Below the pieces are notes generated by a model that saw only the letters and a list, made by a program, of their open reading frames with translations, searched no databases and had not been told where the DNA came from. Below, piece by piece: positions 5,259 through 5,276 of a stretch of DNA of 5,276 bases; the stretch's first letter is position 1, and each line of letters opens with the position of its first letter. Both the position numbers and the translations under genes were made by a program. The stretch is taken from assembly GCA_025924435.1 (NCBI GenBank), contig JAICIL010000309.1, forward strand, positions 1 to 5,276, given 5' to 3'. This stretch comes from Chloroflexia bacterium. GTDB taxonomy: Bacteria > Chloroflexota > Chloroflexia > Thermomicrobiales > JALYUS01.

Positions 5259-5276
5259 AAAAAAGCGGGGGCGGGC
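5259..5276 (-). terminator. Possible half of an intrinsic terminator at the right window edge
   Basis: Read on the minus strand, the window begins with a 12-nt GC arm (5276..5265) immediately followed by T6 (5264..5259), the layout of the 3' half of a stem plus U tract. The matching left arm (GCGGGGGCGGGC) would have to lie just beyond the window edge, so the call depends on unseen sequence. It would terminate a minus-strand gene to the right. Confidence 0.3.

Noticed and set aside
3929..5260. Minus-strand 443-codon frame opposite the hydrolase gene
   Set aside because: It is Arg/His/Ala-rich and covers intergenic and repeat sequence without changing composition. The opposite strand encodes a complete Ntn hydrolase.

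Overview
The window is very GC-rich, with coding regions strongly biased to G/C at third codon positions. It carries a minus-strand run of housekeeping and uncharacterised genes, then one divergent plus-strand gene and a repeat-bearing intergenic tail. The gene content and protein style fit a Chloroflexota bacterium (Thermomicrobia or Anaerolineae-like): separate ispD and ispF next to dtd, and a MutL/GlmL-like gene followed by a small barrel-type gene. This placement is an inference from remembered family patterns, not a search result.

Positions 1-2053 (minus strand) hold a two-gene module. The first gene (2053 to 452) encodes a 533-residue protein resembling the MutL/GlmL ('glutamate mutase L') ASKHA-type family, with eroded nucleotide-binding motifs. 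The second gene starts 19 nt downstream and runs off the left edge. It encodes a protein with barrel-sandwich/hammerhead-like glycine-rich motifs. Each gene has a GGAGG Shine-Dalgarno site exactly 7 nt from its start. An extended -10 promoter candidate just after dtd suggests the module has its own transcription start.

Positions 2197-3855 (minus strand) hold a tight overlapping cluster, ispD-ispF-dtd. IspD and IspF are the third and fifth enzymes of the MEP isoprenoid pathway. Dtd is the D-aminoacyl-tRNA deacylase used in translation quality control. The overlaps are 8 and 13 nt. A short upstream reading frame (3947 to 3852) meets ispD in an ATGA overlap and may be a leader peptide, although its codon use is unlike that of the real genes.

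Positions 3856-4096 form the divergent intergenic region, with weak promoter candidates in both directions. Positions 4097-5053 (plus strand) encode an N-terminal nucleophile hydrolase of the glycosylasparaginase/isoaspartyl peptidase family. Its catalytic residues are intact, but the residues before the scissile bond and in the substrate pocket differ from classical glycosylasparaginase.

Positions 5054-5276 contain no gene. They hold two inverted copies of a palindromic REP-like unit that together look like a small REPIN or MITE-type element. The window ends in an A6 tract followed by a GC-rich arm that looks like half of a terminator. I found no CRISPR array, tRNA, rRNA or complete mobile element.
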